DNA of 64,000 bases from Streptomyces sp. GSL17-111. Lineage in GTDB: Bacteria; Actinomycetota; Actinomycetes; Streptomycetales; Streptomycetaceae. The DNA lies in NCBI RefSeq assembly GCF_037911585.1, contig NZ_JBAJNS010000001.1, forward strand, positions 2,417,001 through 2,481,000, given 5' to 3'. The position numbers and the translations under genes were made by a program. Below, one piece after another: positions 27,913 through 35,421 of the stretch (position 1 is the stretch's first letter; the number at the start of each line of letters is the position of its first letter). The notes under the pieces were generated by a model. That model saw only the letters and a program-made list of their open reading frames with translations. It was not told the DNA's origin and did no database searches.

Positions 27913-29241
27913 TCAGCGGTCGACGCCGCCCAGCACGGGGTCGACGGAGGCGATCGTCACGATGACGTCGGCGATCTGGCCGCCCTCGACCATCGCGGCG
28001 ATGGCCTGCATGTTGGCGAAGGACGGGTCGCGGAAGTGCACCCGGTAGGGCCGGGTACCGCCGTCGCTCACGGTGTGCACGCCGAGCTCGCCCTTCGGCG
28101 ACTCCACCGCGATGTACGCCTGGCCCGGCGGTACCCGGAACCCCTCGGTGACCAGCTTGAAGTGGTGGATCAGGGACTCCATGGAGGTGCCCATGATCTG
28201 CCGGATGTGGTCGAGGGAGTTGCCGAGGCCGTCGGGGCCGAGCGCGAGCTGGGCGGGCCAGGCGATCTTCTTGTCGCCCACCATCACCGGGCCCGGCTCC
28301 AGCCGGTCCAGGCACTGCTCGACGATCCGCAGCGACTGCCGCATCTCCTCGAGCCGGATGAGGAACCGCCCGTAGGCGTCGCAGGTGTCGGTGGTCGGGA
28401 CGTCGAAGTCGTACGTCTCGTAGCCGCAGTAGGGCGCGGTCTTGCGCAGGTCGTGCGGCAGGCCCGTGGAGCGCAGCACCGGGCCGGTGAGCCCGAGCGC
28501 CATGCAGCCCGCGAGGTCCAGGTAGGCGATGTCCTGCAACCGCGCCTTGAAGACCGGGCTGTTGGTCGCGAGGGTGTCGAACTCGCCGGAGTTCTTGCGG
28601 AGGGTCTTCACCGTCTCGCGGATGGCGTCGACCGAGCCGGGCGGCAGGTCCTGCGCCAGCCCGCCGGGCCGGATGAAGGCGTGGTTCATCCGCAGGCCGG
28701 TGATCTGCTCGAAGAGGTCGAGGATCATCTCCCGGTCGCGGAAGCCGAAGACCGCCACCGTGGTGGCGCCCAGCTCCATGCCGCCGGTGGCGATGGCGAT
28801 GAGGTGGGAGCTGATCCGGTTGAGCTCCATGAGCAGGACGCGGATGATCGTCGCCCGGTCCGGGATCTGGTCCTCGATGCCGAGCAGCTTCTCCACGGAC
28901 ATGCAGTAGGCGGCCTCGTTGTGGAACGAGGTCAGGTAGTCCATGCGCGTCACGTACGTCGACCCCTGGGTCCACGTGCGGTACTCGAGGTTCTTCTCGA
29001 TCCCGGTGTGGAGGTAGCCGACGCCGCAGCGGCACTCGGTGACGGTCTCGCCGTCGATCTCCAGGATCAGGCGGAGCACGCCGTGAGTGGACGGGTGCTG
29101 GGGACCCATGTTGACGACGATCCGCTCGTCGTCGTTCTTCTGGACGCCCTGGACGACGTCGTCCCAGTCCCCGCCCGTGACCGTGTAGACCGTCCCCTCG
29201 GTGGTTTCGCGGCCAGGTGCGTGTGACGTTGAGGTGCTCAT
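27913..29241 (-). CDS. nuoD: NADH-quinone oxidoreductase subunit D, relocated outside the operon
   Basis: 442 aa, full length and with all hallmarks: [16 protein letters not shown] (quinone-site His), [47 protein letters not shown], ending PVLGGVDR. NuoD forms the quinone pocket with NuoB. ATG 29241 follows the ribosome site CGGAGG, which comes from a copied nuoC 3' end (25144-25185 repeated at 29235-29276). It is the only nuoD in the window and has its own promoter copy. Unlike the usual nuoC-D-E order it stands about 2.8 kb upstream of nuoE's position relative to the operon head, beyond the VOC gene. Confidence 0.97.
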   Translation of the reverse strand: MSTSTSHAPGRETTEGTVYTVTGGDWDDVVQGVQKNDDERIVVNMGPQHPSTHGVLRLILEIDGETVTECRCGVGYLHTGIEKNLEYRTWTQGSTYVTRMDYLTSFHNEAAYCMSVEKLLGIEDQIPDRATIIRVLLMELNRISSHLIAIATGGMELGATTVAVFGFRDREMILDLFEQITGLRMNHAFIRPGGLAQDLPPGSVDAIRETVKTLRKNSGEFDTLATNSPVFKARLQDIAYLDLAGCMALGLTGPVLRSTGLPHDLRKTAPYCGYETYDFDVPTTDTCDAYGRFLIRLEEMRQSLRIVEQCLDRLEPGPVMVGDKKIAWPAQLALGPDGLGNSLDHIRQIMGTSMESLIHHFKLVTEGFRVPPGQAYIAVESPKGELGVHTVSDGGTRPYRVHFRDPSFANMQAIAAMVEGGQIADVIVTIASVDPVLGGVDR

Positions 29242-29276
29242 CAGCTGTACGACCTCCGCTGATCAGGGTCCGGGAT
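29235..29276 (-). repeat. Copied nuoC 3' end in front of nuoD
   Basis: This segment matches 25144-25185 in the same orientation: 27 bp are identical (29235-29261) and the next 15 bp have 4 mismatches. It encodes the remnant DQRRSYS-stop of NuoC and the junction TGATG with the nuoD start, and it supplies the nuoD Shine-Dalgarno sequence. It shows that nuoD moved together with the end of nuoC. Confidence 0.85.
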
Positions 29277-29292
29277 GACTAGCCTGTCCGCT

Positions 29293-29368
29293 CGTGCGAT
29301 TGTGAGGCAGTTCACAAGTCCGAGTGCCTGCATCCTATGCCCCGGCCTCTGTGACATGCGACACGGGG
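29293..29368 (-). promoter_or_regulatory. nuoD promoter: diverged copy of the nuoA promoter with Rex-type operator
   Basis: 76 bp with only 6 differences from 26921-26996. The -10-like TAGGAT (29332-29337) and the Rex-type site TTGTGAACTGCCTCACAA (29300-29317) are both intact, while changes fall outside them. Selective conservation suggests the copy is active and keeps nuoD under the same redox control as nuoA-N. Confidence 0.75.
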
Positions 29369-29505
29369 CCGACCCCGTCTTTGTGATCCTCAACACCCGC
29401 ACGCCGCACCGGTGATCACCACCGCCAGGATCAGCACACGCAAAGCCTGCGAACGCGCACGGGGAGTCATGCACGCGCCTCCCCGTGCAGCTCCGGGGGC
29501 ACCCG

Positions 29506-29562
29506 CCTAGCAAAGAATGACCCGGCCATCCAAATTCGCAATGGACACCCCGACGTGCTAGC
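29506..29562 (-). promoter_or_regulatory. Upstream conserved block of the nuoD promoter copy
   Basis: Counterpart of 27135-27191: CCTAGC, the identical 17-bp centre (29531-29547) and GCTAGC occur at the same spacing, 45 of 57 positions equal. The dyad is weaker (GGCCAT against ATGGAC). Together with 29293-29368 it fills most of the gap between nuoD and the ArsR-type gene. Confidence 0.5.
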
Positions 29563-29596
29563 CGACACCCCTCACAGCTCCCAACAGTTCATACTT

Positions 29597-29610
29597 TCCT
29601 GAATTCAGGA
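29597..29610. promoter_or_regulatory. Palindromic operator of the ArsR-type sensor
   Basis: TCCTGAATTCAGGA is a perfect 14-bp palindrome, 20 bp upstream of the GTG start of the CmtR-like gene; a further TGTCCTG half-site follows at 29621-29627. This position fits metal-relieved autorepression by an ArsR/SmtB dimer. Confidence 0.6.
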
Positions 29611-29630
29611 CAACGCGTACTGTCCTGCAT

Positions 29631-29966
29631 GTGCTGACTGTTGCCTCCGACATCGAGGTGCTGGCCCGGTTCGGCCGCGCGCTCGCCGACCCGATCCGCT
29701 GCCGCATCCTGCTCGCCCTGCGCGAAGCCCCTGCCTACCCGGCCGACCTCGCCGACGCGCTCGACGTCTCGCGGAGCCGGTTGTCGAACCACCTGGCGTG
29801 CCTGCGCGACTGCGGCCTGGTCGTCACCGTTCCGGACGGGCGCCGCACCCGCTACGAGCTCGCGGACGTACGTCTCGGCCACGCGCTGGACGACCTGCGC
29901 GCCGCCGTGGTGGCCGTCGAGACCGACCGGACGTGCACCGACGCCGAGGCGAAGGGCTGCTGCTGA
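29631..29966 (+). CDS. ArsR/SmtB-family metal sensor, CmtR-like
   Basis: 111 aa winged helix protein. The recognition helix contains SRSRLSNHLACLRDCGLV, with Cys pair C-x3-C in the position of the Cys57/Cys61 pair of mycobacterial CmtR (a Cd/Pb sensor), and Cys near the C-terminus (TCTDAEAKGCC) that could give the third thiolate. GTG 29631 is the only sensible start; the mRNA may be nearly leaderless. It is followed directly by a cation-efflux gene, so it most likely senses Cd, Pb or Zn and controls that transporter. Confidence 0.85.
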   Translation: MLTVASDIEVLARFGRALADPIRCRILLALREAPAYPADLADALDVSRSRLSNHLACLRDCGLVVTVPDGRRTRYELADVRLGHALDDLRAAVVAVETDRTCTDAEAKGCC

Positions 29967-29968
29967 CC

Positions 29969-30688
29969 ATGATCGCTGAGACAGCGATATCCCTCGGTCC
30001 CTCGCCGAGCCGCCGCGAGGCACTCACCAGGCGGATACGGCTGCTGGTCGCCGCGACCCTCACCTACAACGTGGTCGAGGCGGTCGTCGCGATCACCGCC
30101 GGCACGATCGCCTCCTCCACCGCACTGATCGGCTTCGGACTCGACTCGATCATCGAGGTCTCCTCCGCCGCCGCGGTCGCCTGGCAGTTCTCCGCCCGCG
30201 ACCACGCCGTCCGCGAGGCGCGCGAGCAGCGCGCCCTGCGGATCATCGCGGTGTCGTTCTTCGCGCTCGCCGCGTACGTCACCGTCGCCGCCGTCCGCGC
30301 ACTGGCCGGCACCGAGGAGGCGGAACGGTCGGTCCTCGGCATCGTCATCGCGGCCCTGTCGCTCGCGATCATGCCGTTCCTGTCCGCGGCGCAGCGCAGG
30401 GCAGGCCGCGAACTCGGCTCCGCCTCCGCGGTCGCCGACTCCCAGCAGACGCTTCTGTGCACCTATCTGTCCGCCGTGCTGCTGCTCGGCCTGATCCTCA
30501 ACGCCGCCTTCGGCTGGTCCTGGGCCGACCCCGTCGCCGCCCTCGTCATCGCCGCCGTCGCGGTCAGGGAAGGCCGCGACGCCTGGCGGGGCAAGGGCTG
30601 CTGCGCGGCCCCCGCCGGGGCTACCGCGCCGGCGGCCGGTGCCGAGTCCGACGCGTGTGACGGCCGCCCCGGACGCGGCTGCTGCTGA
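29969..30688 (+). CDS. Cation diffusion facilitator-type transporter with Cys-rich tail
   Basis: 239 aa from ATG 29969, 2 nt after the sensor stop. Five to six membrane segments are seen: LLVAATLTYNVVEAVVAI, STALIGFGLDSIIEVSSAAAVAW (Asp-containing CDF metal helix), IIAVSFFALAAYVTVAAVRAL, VADSQQTLLCTYLSAVLLLGLIL and WADPVAALVIAAVAVREG. The cytoplasmic CDF domain is missing. Instead the tail has Cys clusters (GKGCCAA ... CDGRPGRGCC) that could bind thiophilic metal. Probably exports the metal sensed by the upstream CmtR-like protein. Confidence 0.82.
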   Translation: MIAETAISLGPSPSRREALTRRIRLLVAATLTYNVVEAVVAITAGTIASSTALIGFGLDSIIEVSSAAAVAWQFSARDHAVREAREQRALRIIAVSFFALAAYVTVAAVRALAGTEEAERSVLGIVIAALSLAIMPFLSAAQRRAGRELGSASAVADSQQTLLCTYLSAVLLLGLILNAAFGWSWADPVAALVIAAVAVREGRDAWRGKGCCAAPAGATAPAAGAESDACDGRPGRGCC

Positions 30689-30769
30689 CCACCCCGGCGG
30701 ACCCCCACCACCACCGATAGCCAGTCCGCCGAAGGCCGCACCGGTGGCGCCGCCGTGGTGACGGCCGGG

Positions 30770-31204
30770 TCAGGCTGCGGTGGTCAGTTCGGCGCGGCCG
30801 AAGAGGAGGGCGTAGCCGCGCGGCAGGCGGGCGAGGACGCGGTCCAGCAGGTCGTCCCCGGCGAGGCGGCCGACGGCGGCGAGGACGGTGCCGGCGTCCC
30901 AACGCGTCGTCGCCGGGGTGCCACCGGTGCGGGTGGCGAGGTCGTACACGAAGGACGAACCCGTCAGGGGCACGGTGTCGGGTATCTCCCCGCTCAGGAC
31001 GCGGCCCGCCGCACGGGGCAGGCAGGCGGCCAGGTCGTCCCGGATGTCACCGGAGAGCTGCCGGCCCAACGCGGACAGCACGGCGCGCAGGACCTCCTCG
31101 GCCCGCTCGCGCGTCGGGTACGCCCCCTCGTACCGCACGTGCTCCAGGAGCTGGGCGTAGGTGACGGCCCGTTCCGTACCGGACGGCTGCCGCTGGGTGA
31201 GCAT
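30770..31204 (-). CDS. DUF2267 protein, copy 1
   Basis: 144 aa, ATG 31204. The DUF2267 pattern is visible: YAQLLEHVRYEGAYPTRERAEEVLRAVLSALGRQLSGDIRDDLAACLP in the first half and DAGTVLAAVGRLAGDDLLDRVLARLPRGYALLFG in the second. The family is widespread next to stress genes (hsp20, usp); the molecular role is unknown. Copy 2 lies just upstream, and a MITE separates them. Confidence 0.8.
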   Translation of the reverse strand: MLTQRQPSGTERAVTYAQLLEHVRYEGAYPTRERAEEVLRAVLSALGRQLSGDIRDDLAACLPRAAGRVLSGEIPDTVPLTGSSFVYDLATRTGGTPATTRWDAGTVLAAVGRLAGDDLLDRVLARLPRGYALLFGRAELTTAA

Positions 31205-31290
31205 CGGTGACTCGTTCCTCTCTGGTCGTTCTGGTCGATGGGTCGTCTCGGGCCCGGACGCCGGCCCGTCCGGAGGACGGGCCGGTACGG

Positions 31291-31468
31291 CTAGGGCGTG
31301 TTTCGAAAGTAGCGTCGTCCGCCCGAAGGGCGGGGCTGGGGGCGTCTGGTGCGTGCGATCGCAAGGCGGAGGGAGGAAAGCGCAGCGGGCTGCGCTGACG
31401 ACCGACAACGCCGCGAGCGTGCGTGCCAGACGCCCCCAGCCAGACGGGACTTTCGAAACACGCCCTAG
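31291..31468. mobile_element. 178-bp MITE-like element with 20-bp terminal inverted repeats
   Basis: Ends 31291-31310 and 31449-31468 are perfect inverted copies of CTAGGGCGTGTTTCGAAAGT. The outer CTAG on each side may be the duplicated target, leaving a 170-bp element. Inner arms GGCTGGGGGCGTCTGG (near 31334) and its complement (near 31430) extend the fold. There is no coding capacity. End sequence and CTAG target suggest mobilisation by an IS5-type transposase, which is not in the window. It lies between the two DUF2267 genes and supplies the stop codon of copy 2. Confidence 0.82.
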
Positions 31469-31860
31469 CGCTGTGGGCGTCCGAGGAGGACGTCGTAGCC
31501 GGGCGGGAGCTGCAGCAGGATGCGGCGGGTCAGCTCCTCCCCCGCCGCGTCGGCGGCCACGCTGAGGACGGCGCCGACGTCCCAGGCCGCCGTCTTCTCG
31601 GTGGCTCCCTCGATCCACGCCGCCGTGGCGCGGACGAACCGCTCCGCCGACAGCGGCTCCGACGCCTGGAGCGGATTGAGCAGAATGATCGAGAAGGTCT
31701 CCGGGAGCCGGGCGGCCAACTCGGACCGGACCTCGCCGACCAGGTGCGCCCCGAGCAGGGCCAGGACGGTGCGGGACGCCCGGTCGGCCTCCTCACGTGT
31801 GCCGTACTCACCGCGTTCCCGCACCTGGTCGAGGAACGCCTCCACTCGCATCACCACCAC
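31465..31860 (-). CDS. DUF2267 protein, copy 2, 3' end altered by MITE
   Basis: 131 aa, similar in plan to copy 1 (FLDQVRERGEYGTREEADRASRTVLALLGAHLVGEVRSELAARLP; DVGAVLSVAADAAGEELTRRILLQLPPGYDVLLG). Starts at a GTG-GTG-GTG-ATG run behind GAGGAGG; which codon is used is uncertain. It ends LLGRPQR with TAG (31465-31467) formed by the CTAG end of the MITE, whereas copy 1 continues FGRAELTTAA, so a few C-terminal residues may have been lost. Confidence 0.75.
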   Translation of the reverse strand: MVVMRVEAFLDQVRERGEYGTREEADRASRTVLALLGAHLVGEVRSELAARLPETFSIILLNPLQASEPLSAERFVRATAAWIEGATEKTAAWDVGAVLSVAADAAGEELTRRILLQLPPGYDVLLGRPQR

Positions 31861-31954
31861 GCCACCTCCTCGGGGCGGCGGCGGGAGGGTCGGGACCCGT
31901 CAAGCACCGTCGGGGAGGGACCCCGCGCTCCCGCCACCGGTCGACGTCGCCGGC

Positions 31955-32389
31955 TCAGCCGCTGATCTGCTTGCGCCCGGATCCCTCACCGATGGTGATC
32001 TTGCGGGGCTTGGCCCGCTCGGCGATCGGGATGCGTACGGTCAGCACGCCGGCGTCGTAGTCCGCCTTGATGCGCTCGGTGTCCAGCGTGTCCGCGAGGA
32101 CGACCTGGCGCGAGAACACCCCGAACGTCCGCTCCGACAGCTCCATCTGGACGTCGTCGCCGTTGACGGCGGGGCGGCGCTCGGCCTTGACCGTCAGCAT
32201 GTTCCGCTCGACGTCGATGTCGATCGCCTCGGCGGAGACGCCGGGAAGGTCGAGCGCGATCACGTATTCGTCCCCCTCCCGGTAGGCGTCCATGGGGACC
32301 ACCGACGGGCGGGACCACGTCCCGGCGGTACCGATGAACTGCTGGGTGAGCCGGTCGAGCTCGCGGAAGGGGTCGGTGCGCATCAACAT
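31955..32389 (-). CDS. Small heat-shock protein Hsp20 (alpha-crystallin family)
   Basis: 144 aa from ATG 32389, which has GGAGG 8 nt upstream; in-frame ATGs further up overlap the operator array. N-terminus MLMRTDPFRELDRLTQQF is typical of actinobacterial Hsp18/Hsp20. The alpha-crystallin domain runs from VPMDAYREGDEYVIALDLPGV to the signature DAGVLTVRIPIAERAKPRKI. It is an ATP-independent holdase. It is divergent from a putative HTH regulator with four repeated operators between them. Confidence 0.92.
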   Translation of the reverse strand: MLMRTDPFRELDRLTQQFIGTAGTWSRPSVVPMDAYREGDEYVIALDLPGVSAEAIDIDVERNMLTVKAERRPAVNGDDVQMELSERTFGVFSRQVVLADTLDTERIKADYDAGVLTVRIPIAERAKPRKITIGEGSGRKQISG

Positions 32390-32450
32390 CGTCTGCACCT
32401 CCATCGCCACGTGAGTGCCAATGCGCTGTTCTTGCTTTCTCTTGTACCAT

Positions 32451-32558
32451 GTCATCCGAATGATGACAACTCACGACGTCATCCGATGGATGACATCGCA
32501 CCCTGTCACCCGGTGGATGACCGCCTACGATGCCGTCCACCGGATGACACCGACGACG
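32451..32558. repeat. Four tandem operators at exact 27-bp spacing between hsp20 and its regulator
   Basis: The 17-bp palindrome GTCATCC-N3-GGATGAC recurs at 32451, 32478, 32505 and 32532. The copy at 32478 is perfect, those at 32451 and 32505 differ at one position and the last at two. Each starts a 27-bp unit. The array overlaps the region upstream of the hsp20 start and ends 14 bp before the regulator start, so it covers both promoters. Confidence 0.8.
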
Positions 32559-32572
32559 CACCAGGGGTTCCG

Positions 32573-33247
32573 ATGAGACCTGCCGACGAACACGCCCCGC
32601 ACCAGCGCCGCGCACCCACCTCCTTCCCGGCCGCCGTGGAAGCGCTGAGCACGATCGACGCCACACTGCGCACGGCGCACGCGCACCGACCCGGCGAGGG
32701 GCACGACGCGGGGTTGACGAGCTCCGAACAGGCGCTGGCCGCCCTGCTCCTGCTGCGCGAGCTGCGCACGCAGCTCGCCGGATGGGAGGCCGGGCTCATC
32801 GAGGCGGCCCGCGACGCCGGGGCCAGCTGGGCCGACCTGGCCCGCCCGCTCGGCGTCGCCAGCAGGCAGGCCGCCGAGCGCCGCTACCTGCGCGTCCGCC
32901 CCGGCGCGGCGGGCAGCACCGGCGAGGAGCGGGTGCAGGCCACCCGCGACCGACGGGCCGCGAACCGCACCGTCACGACGTGGGCCCGCGCGAACGCCGC
33001 CGAGCTGCGGCAACTCGCCGGGCAGGTCACCGCCCTCACCGATCTGCCCGCCCGGCCGCACTCCCCCGTGACCCGCCTCGCCGACGCGTTGGCCGAGGAC
33101 GACGCGGCACGTCTCGTCGCGCCGCTCACCGACGCCGGGGCCCTCCTCCAGGACCGCCACCCCGAGCTCGCCGCCCGCGTCGACGCCCTCACCGACCGGG
33201 TCGACCGGCTCCGCCAGGACAGCGACGGACGGCGCCCCACCGGCTGA
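32573..33247 (+). CDS. Putative HSP18-type transcriptional regulator (small HTH protein)
   Basis: 224 aa. An HTH lies around residues 70-105 (GLIEAARDAGASWADLARPLGVASRQAAERRYLRVRP), followed by helical, Arg/Ala-rich sequence that could dimerise (LTDAGALLQDRHPELAARVDALTDRVDRLRQ). Similar proteins next to hsp20 genes are called HSP18 transcriptional regulators in Streptomyces. ATG 32573 has only a weak AGGGG site. It is divergent from hsp20 across the 27-bp operator array, and so is probably the repressor that binds it. Confidence 0.75.
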   Translation: MRPADEHAPHQRRAPTSFPAAVEALSTIDATLRTAHAHRPGEGHDAGLTSSEQALAALLLLRELRTQLAGWEAGLIEAARDAGASWADLARPLGVASRQAAERRYLRVRPGAAGSTGEERVQATRDRRAANRTVTTWARANAAELRQLAGQVTALTDLPARPHSPVTRLADALAEDDAARLVAPLTDAGALLQDRHPELAARVDALTDRVDRLRQDSDGRRPTG

Positions 33248-33283
33248 GGTTCACGGCCCCCGTGCGGGGCCGTCACTCCAGAC

Positions 33284-33484
33284 CTATGACGGAAGGCGCT
33301 CGGAGGCGGCACCGGCGACGAGACCGAGGGCGATGAGCACCACGTCGGCGTGGACCTCGTAGCCGTCCGGCTCAAGGAAGCGGAGGAAACCGAACAGCCG
33401 CCACCATCCGAGCCATTCGTGCAGCAGCCCGCTGGCGCCGCCGACGACGAGGACGACGGCCACCAGGCCGAGGGTCTTCTTCAT
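33284..33484 (-). CDS. Small predicted membrane protein
   Basis: 66 aa: an N-terminal hydrophobic helix KKTLGLVAVVLVVGGASGLLH, a WLGWWRLFGFLRFLE stretch and a second helix VVLIALGLVAGAAS. No clear ribosome site precedes ATG 33484. Codon bias fits coding, but the function is unknown. Confidence 0.55.
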   Translation of the reverse strand: MKKTLGLVAVVLVVGGASGLLHEWLGWWRLFGFLRFLEPDGYEVHADVVLIALGLVAGAASERLPS

Positions 33485-33959
33485 GCGAGGAGCGTAGGCA
33501 TCGCCGTGGAGCCCCGGAGTCCTTCGAAAGTCCGAGGATTGCGCCGGGACGTCGTCCACAGGTACCGGTTCGCGTGGCGCCCGGCGGGCGGAGCGGCACT
33601 GACGCGACGTCAGGACTGCCCACACGCGCACGAAGTGTGCCGCTTGACGGGATTCGACGCATTGTCCGTTTGGTGCAGTTGGAGGCAAGGCCACCGCGCC
33701 CCACCCTGTGATCTGGGTCACTAAACCTGCTCGGCGACAACCGTCATATTGGCGTTATCGGGCTGAGACATGCTAGGCCCGCACCGGCTGCCGACAAAGC
33801 GGACAACTGCGTGGTCGTGGACCCGTAGTCGGACATGAAGCGGCCTCCCGCAGACCCCTGACGCCGGATCAAATGCCGCGAAACGGGCGTCGCCTCGGGA
33901 CCTGTGGTGCAGAACACGACGCTTGAGCGGAACGTCGGACGCCTGGTAGCCCTTTCCTC
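33485..33959 (+). promoter_or_regulatory. 475-bp gene-free region with a Crp-like site upstream of the NlpC/P60 gene
   Basis: No coding sequence with normal codon bias is seen. TGTGATCTGGGTCACT (33707-33722) fits the actinobacterial Crp pattern GTG-N6-GNCAC and is nearly symmetrical (TGTGA-N6-TCAC). The rest is AT-richer leader DNA before the NlpC/P60 start. Crp is known to affect germination and cell-wall functions in S. coelicolor; a link here is inferred from position. Confidence 0.4.
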
Positions 33960-34823
33960 ATGTCCTCGAACGCTCACATACGAAGCCACCGGAAACCCCG
34001 GCGTTCCTCTCGGAACACGCTGATCCGCTCGGGTGTTGCCGGTGGCGTCTTCACGACCCTCGCGGTGACCGGTGCGGCCTCGCCGACGTCCGCCGCGAGC
34101 CAGGCGTCCGCGGCCGACAGCACGGTCGAGATGCCGACGCTGAGCGGTGTCCTCAGCGCGGGCGCCGCGGAGGCCGCCCACGCCACGCAGACCATCGCCA
34201 TCCAGTACGACGTGGAAGCGGCGAAGGAGCAGGCGGCCGCAGGCGCCAGGAAGGCGGCGGCGGAGACCAGGGAGAAGGCCGAGGCCAAGGCCGAGGCGAA
34301 GCGCAAGGCGGCGGCCAAGAAGGCCGCCGAGGAGGCCGCCGAGGCCGAGGAGGCCGAGCGCGCGGCGGCCGAGCGCGCCGAGGAGCGGCGTACGGCGTCC
34401 CGCAGCAGTGAGCGCCCCGACGCCCCCAGTACGACGAGCGCGCCCGCGCCCGCGCCGTCGAACGCCACCGGCAGCGCCGCCGCCGTCGTCAACTTCGCCC
34501 GCGCCCAGGTGGGCAAGGCCTACGTCATGGGCGCCACCGGCCCGAGCGCCTACGACTGCTCCGGCCTCACCGGTGCCGCGTTCCGCCAGGTCGGCATCGA
34601 CCTGCCGCGGATCTCGCAGGACCAGTCCGTGACCGGTACGCAGGTCCCGCTGAGCCAGGTGCAGCCCGGGGACATCCTGTACTGGGGCAGCGCGGGCAGC
34701 GCCTACCACGTCGCCATCTACGTCGGCGACGGCAAGTTCGTCGGCGCCCAGAACTCCTCGACGGGCGTCGTCGAGCGGGACATGAGCTGGGACATGCCGA
34801 CCGGAGCGGTCCGCGTCCTCTGA
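33960..34823 (+). CDS. Secreted NlpC/P60 (C40) peptidoglycan endopeptidase
   Basis: 287 aa. Arg-rich N-terminus and signal peptide (SGVAGGVFTTLAVTGAASPTSAASQA), then an EAK-rich coiled coil at about residues 85-145, a Ser/Pro linker and the C40 domain with catalytic Cys in AYDCSGLTGAAFR and His in AYHVAIYVGDGKFVGA. It cleaves peptide stems of peptidoglycan. S. coelicolor has a similar secreted protein beside nuoA, so this gene marks where the core resumes after the 27-33 kb insert. The ribosome site is weak. Confidence 0.9.
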   Translation: MSSNAHIRSHRKPRRSSRNTLIRSGVAGGVFTTLAVTGAASPTSAASQASAADSTVEMPTLSGVLSAGAAEAAHATQTIAIQYDVEAAKEQAAAGARKAAAETREKAEAKAEAKRKAAAKKAAEEAAEAEEAERAAAERAEERRTASRSSERPDAPSTTSAPAPAPSNATGSAAAVVNFARAQVGKAYVMGATGPSAYDCSGLTGAAFRQVGIDLPRISQDQSVTGTQVPLSQVQPGDILYWGSAGSAYHVAIYVGDGKFVGAQNSSTGVVERDMSWDMPTGAVRVL

Positions 34824-34831
34824 TCCACCAC

Positions 34832-34868
34832 CGGGCAGGGAGGCACCCCGTGTGCGCCTCCCTGCCCG
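34832..34868. terminator. Bidirectional terminator between NlpC/P60 gene and RidA gene
   Basis: Perfect 13-bp stem, arms 34832-34844 (CGGGCAGGGAGGC) and 34856-34868, 11-nt loop, between converging genes. Confidence 0.8.
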
Positions 34869-34915
34869 AGCCGGTCTCCCGAGAGGTTCCCGGCTCGTCC
34901 GGCCCACGCGACCGC

Positions 34916-35320
34916 TCAGGCCGGCAGCGTCGTGTCGACGACGAAACCGATCTCGACGAACTGACCTGCGAAGGCCAGCTCCGTGACACCGAGGACGGTG
35001 TTGGCGGGGCGGTGGTCGCCGTAGTACGCCGGGTTCCCCGCCATCAGCGCCGCGCCGTTCTGCCGCAGACCGACGACGTACACGGTCTGGGAGACGATCT
35101 GGTTCCGGGTGGCCCCGTAGTGTTCCAGGATCGCGTCCATGTTGACGTAGGTCTGCGCGAGTTGGGCGGCGAAGTCGTCCGCGTGGACGAACTCACCCGC
35201 GTCGTCGTACGAGAACTGTCCCGAGGCGTGGATGAGAGCGCCGGACCTGACGGCCTGCGCGTAGCCGAAACCGCTCTCCGCCGGGACGTTGCGGTGGAAG
35301 GCGTCGATCGTGGTGGCCAT
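34916..35320 (-). CDS. RidA (YjgF/YER057c/UK114) family protein
   Basis: 134 aa with the Rid trimer fold: SGALIHASGQFSYDDAGEFV, NMDAILEHYGATRNQIVSQTVYVVG and PANTVLGVTELAFAGQFVEIGFVV. The usual Arg before the C-terminal motif of RidA proper (the R in 'P-A-R-x-x-V') is Asn here (RPANTVLGV), so imine deaminase activity is doubtful; it is more likely a Rid subgroup of unknown substrate. It is divergent from an HxlR regulator, probably its target. Confidence 0.88.
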   Translation of the reverse strand: MATTIDAFHRNVPAESGFGYAQAVRSGALIHASGQFSYDDAGEFVHADDFAAQLAQTYVNMDAILEHYGATRNQIVSQTVYVVGLRQNGAALMAGNPAYYGDHRPANTVLGVTELAFAGQFVEIGFVVDTTLPA

Positions 35321-35421
35321 GTGCCACGCCCTTCTGTAGTGCTCTCCATTGGTTACTGAGAAACCCTAGGAGAGTTACCGTCGACCTGGAAGAACGCACT
35401 TTCAGGTGACGGAGGAACCTC

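Noticed and set aside
27913..29241. nuoD as part of a second, partial nuo cluster (nuo2 type)
   Set aside because: The C-terminus equals the scar in the main operon, and the promoter and nuoC end are copies of the main locus. No other nuo2 genes are nearby.
29241..29513. 90-codon minus-strand frame upstream of nuoD
   Set aside because: It is the copied nuo promoter region ending in the nuoC remnant DQRRSYS. It has no protein-like composition, so it is treated as regulatory DNA.
33723..33959. Possible c-di-AMP (ydaO) riboswitch before the NlpC/P60 gene
   Set aside because: Such leaders occur upstream of cell-wall hydrolases in Streptomyces, but the conserved blocks I know from them are not present.
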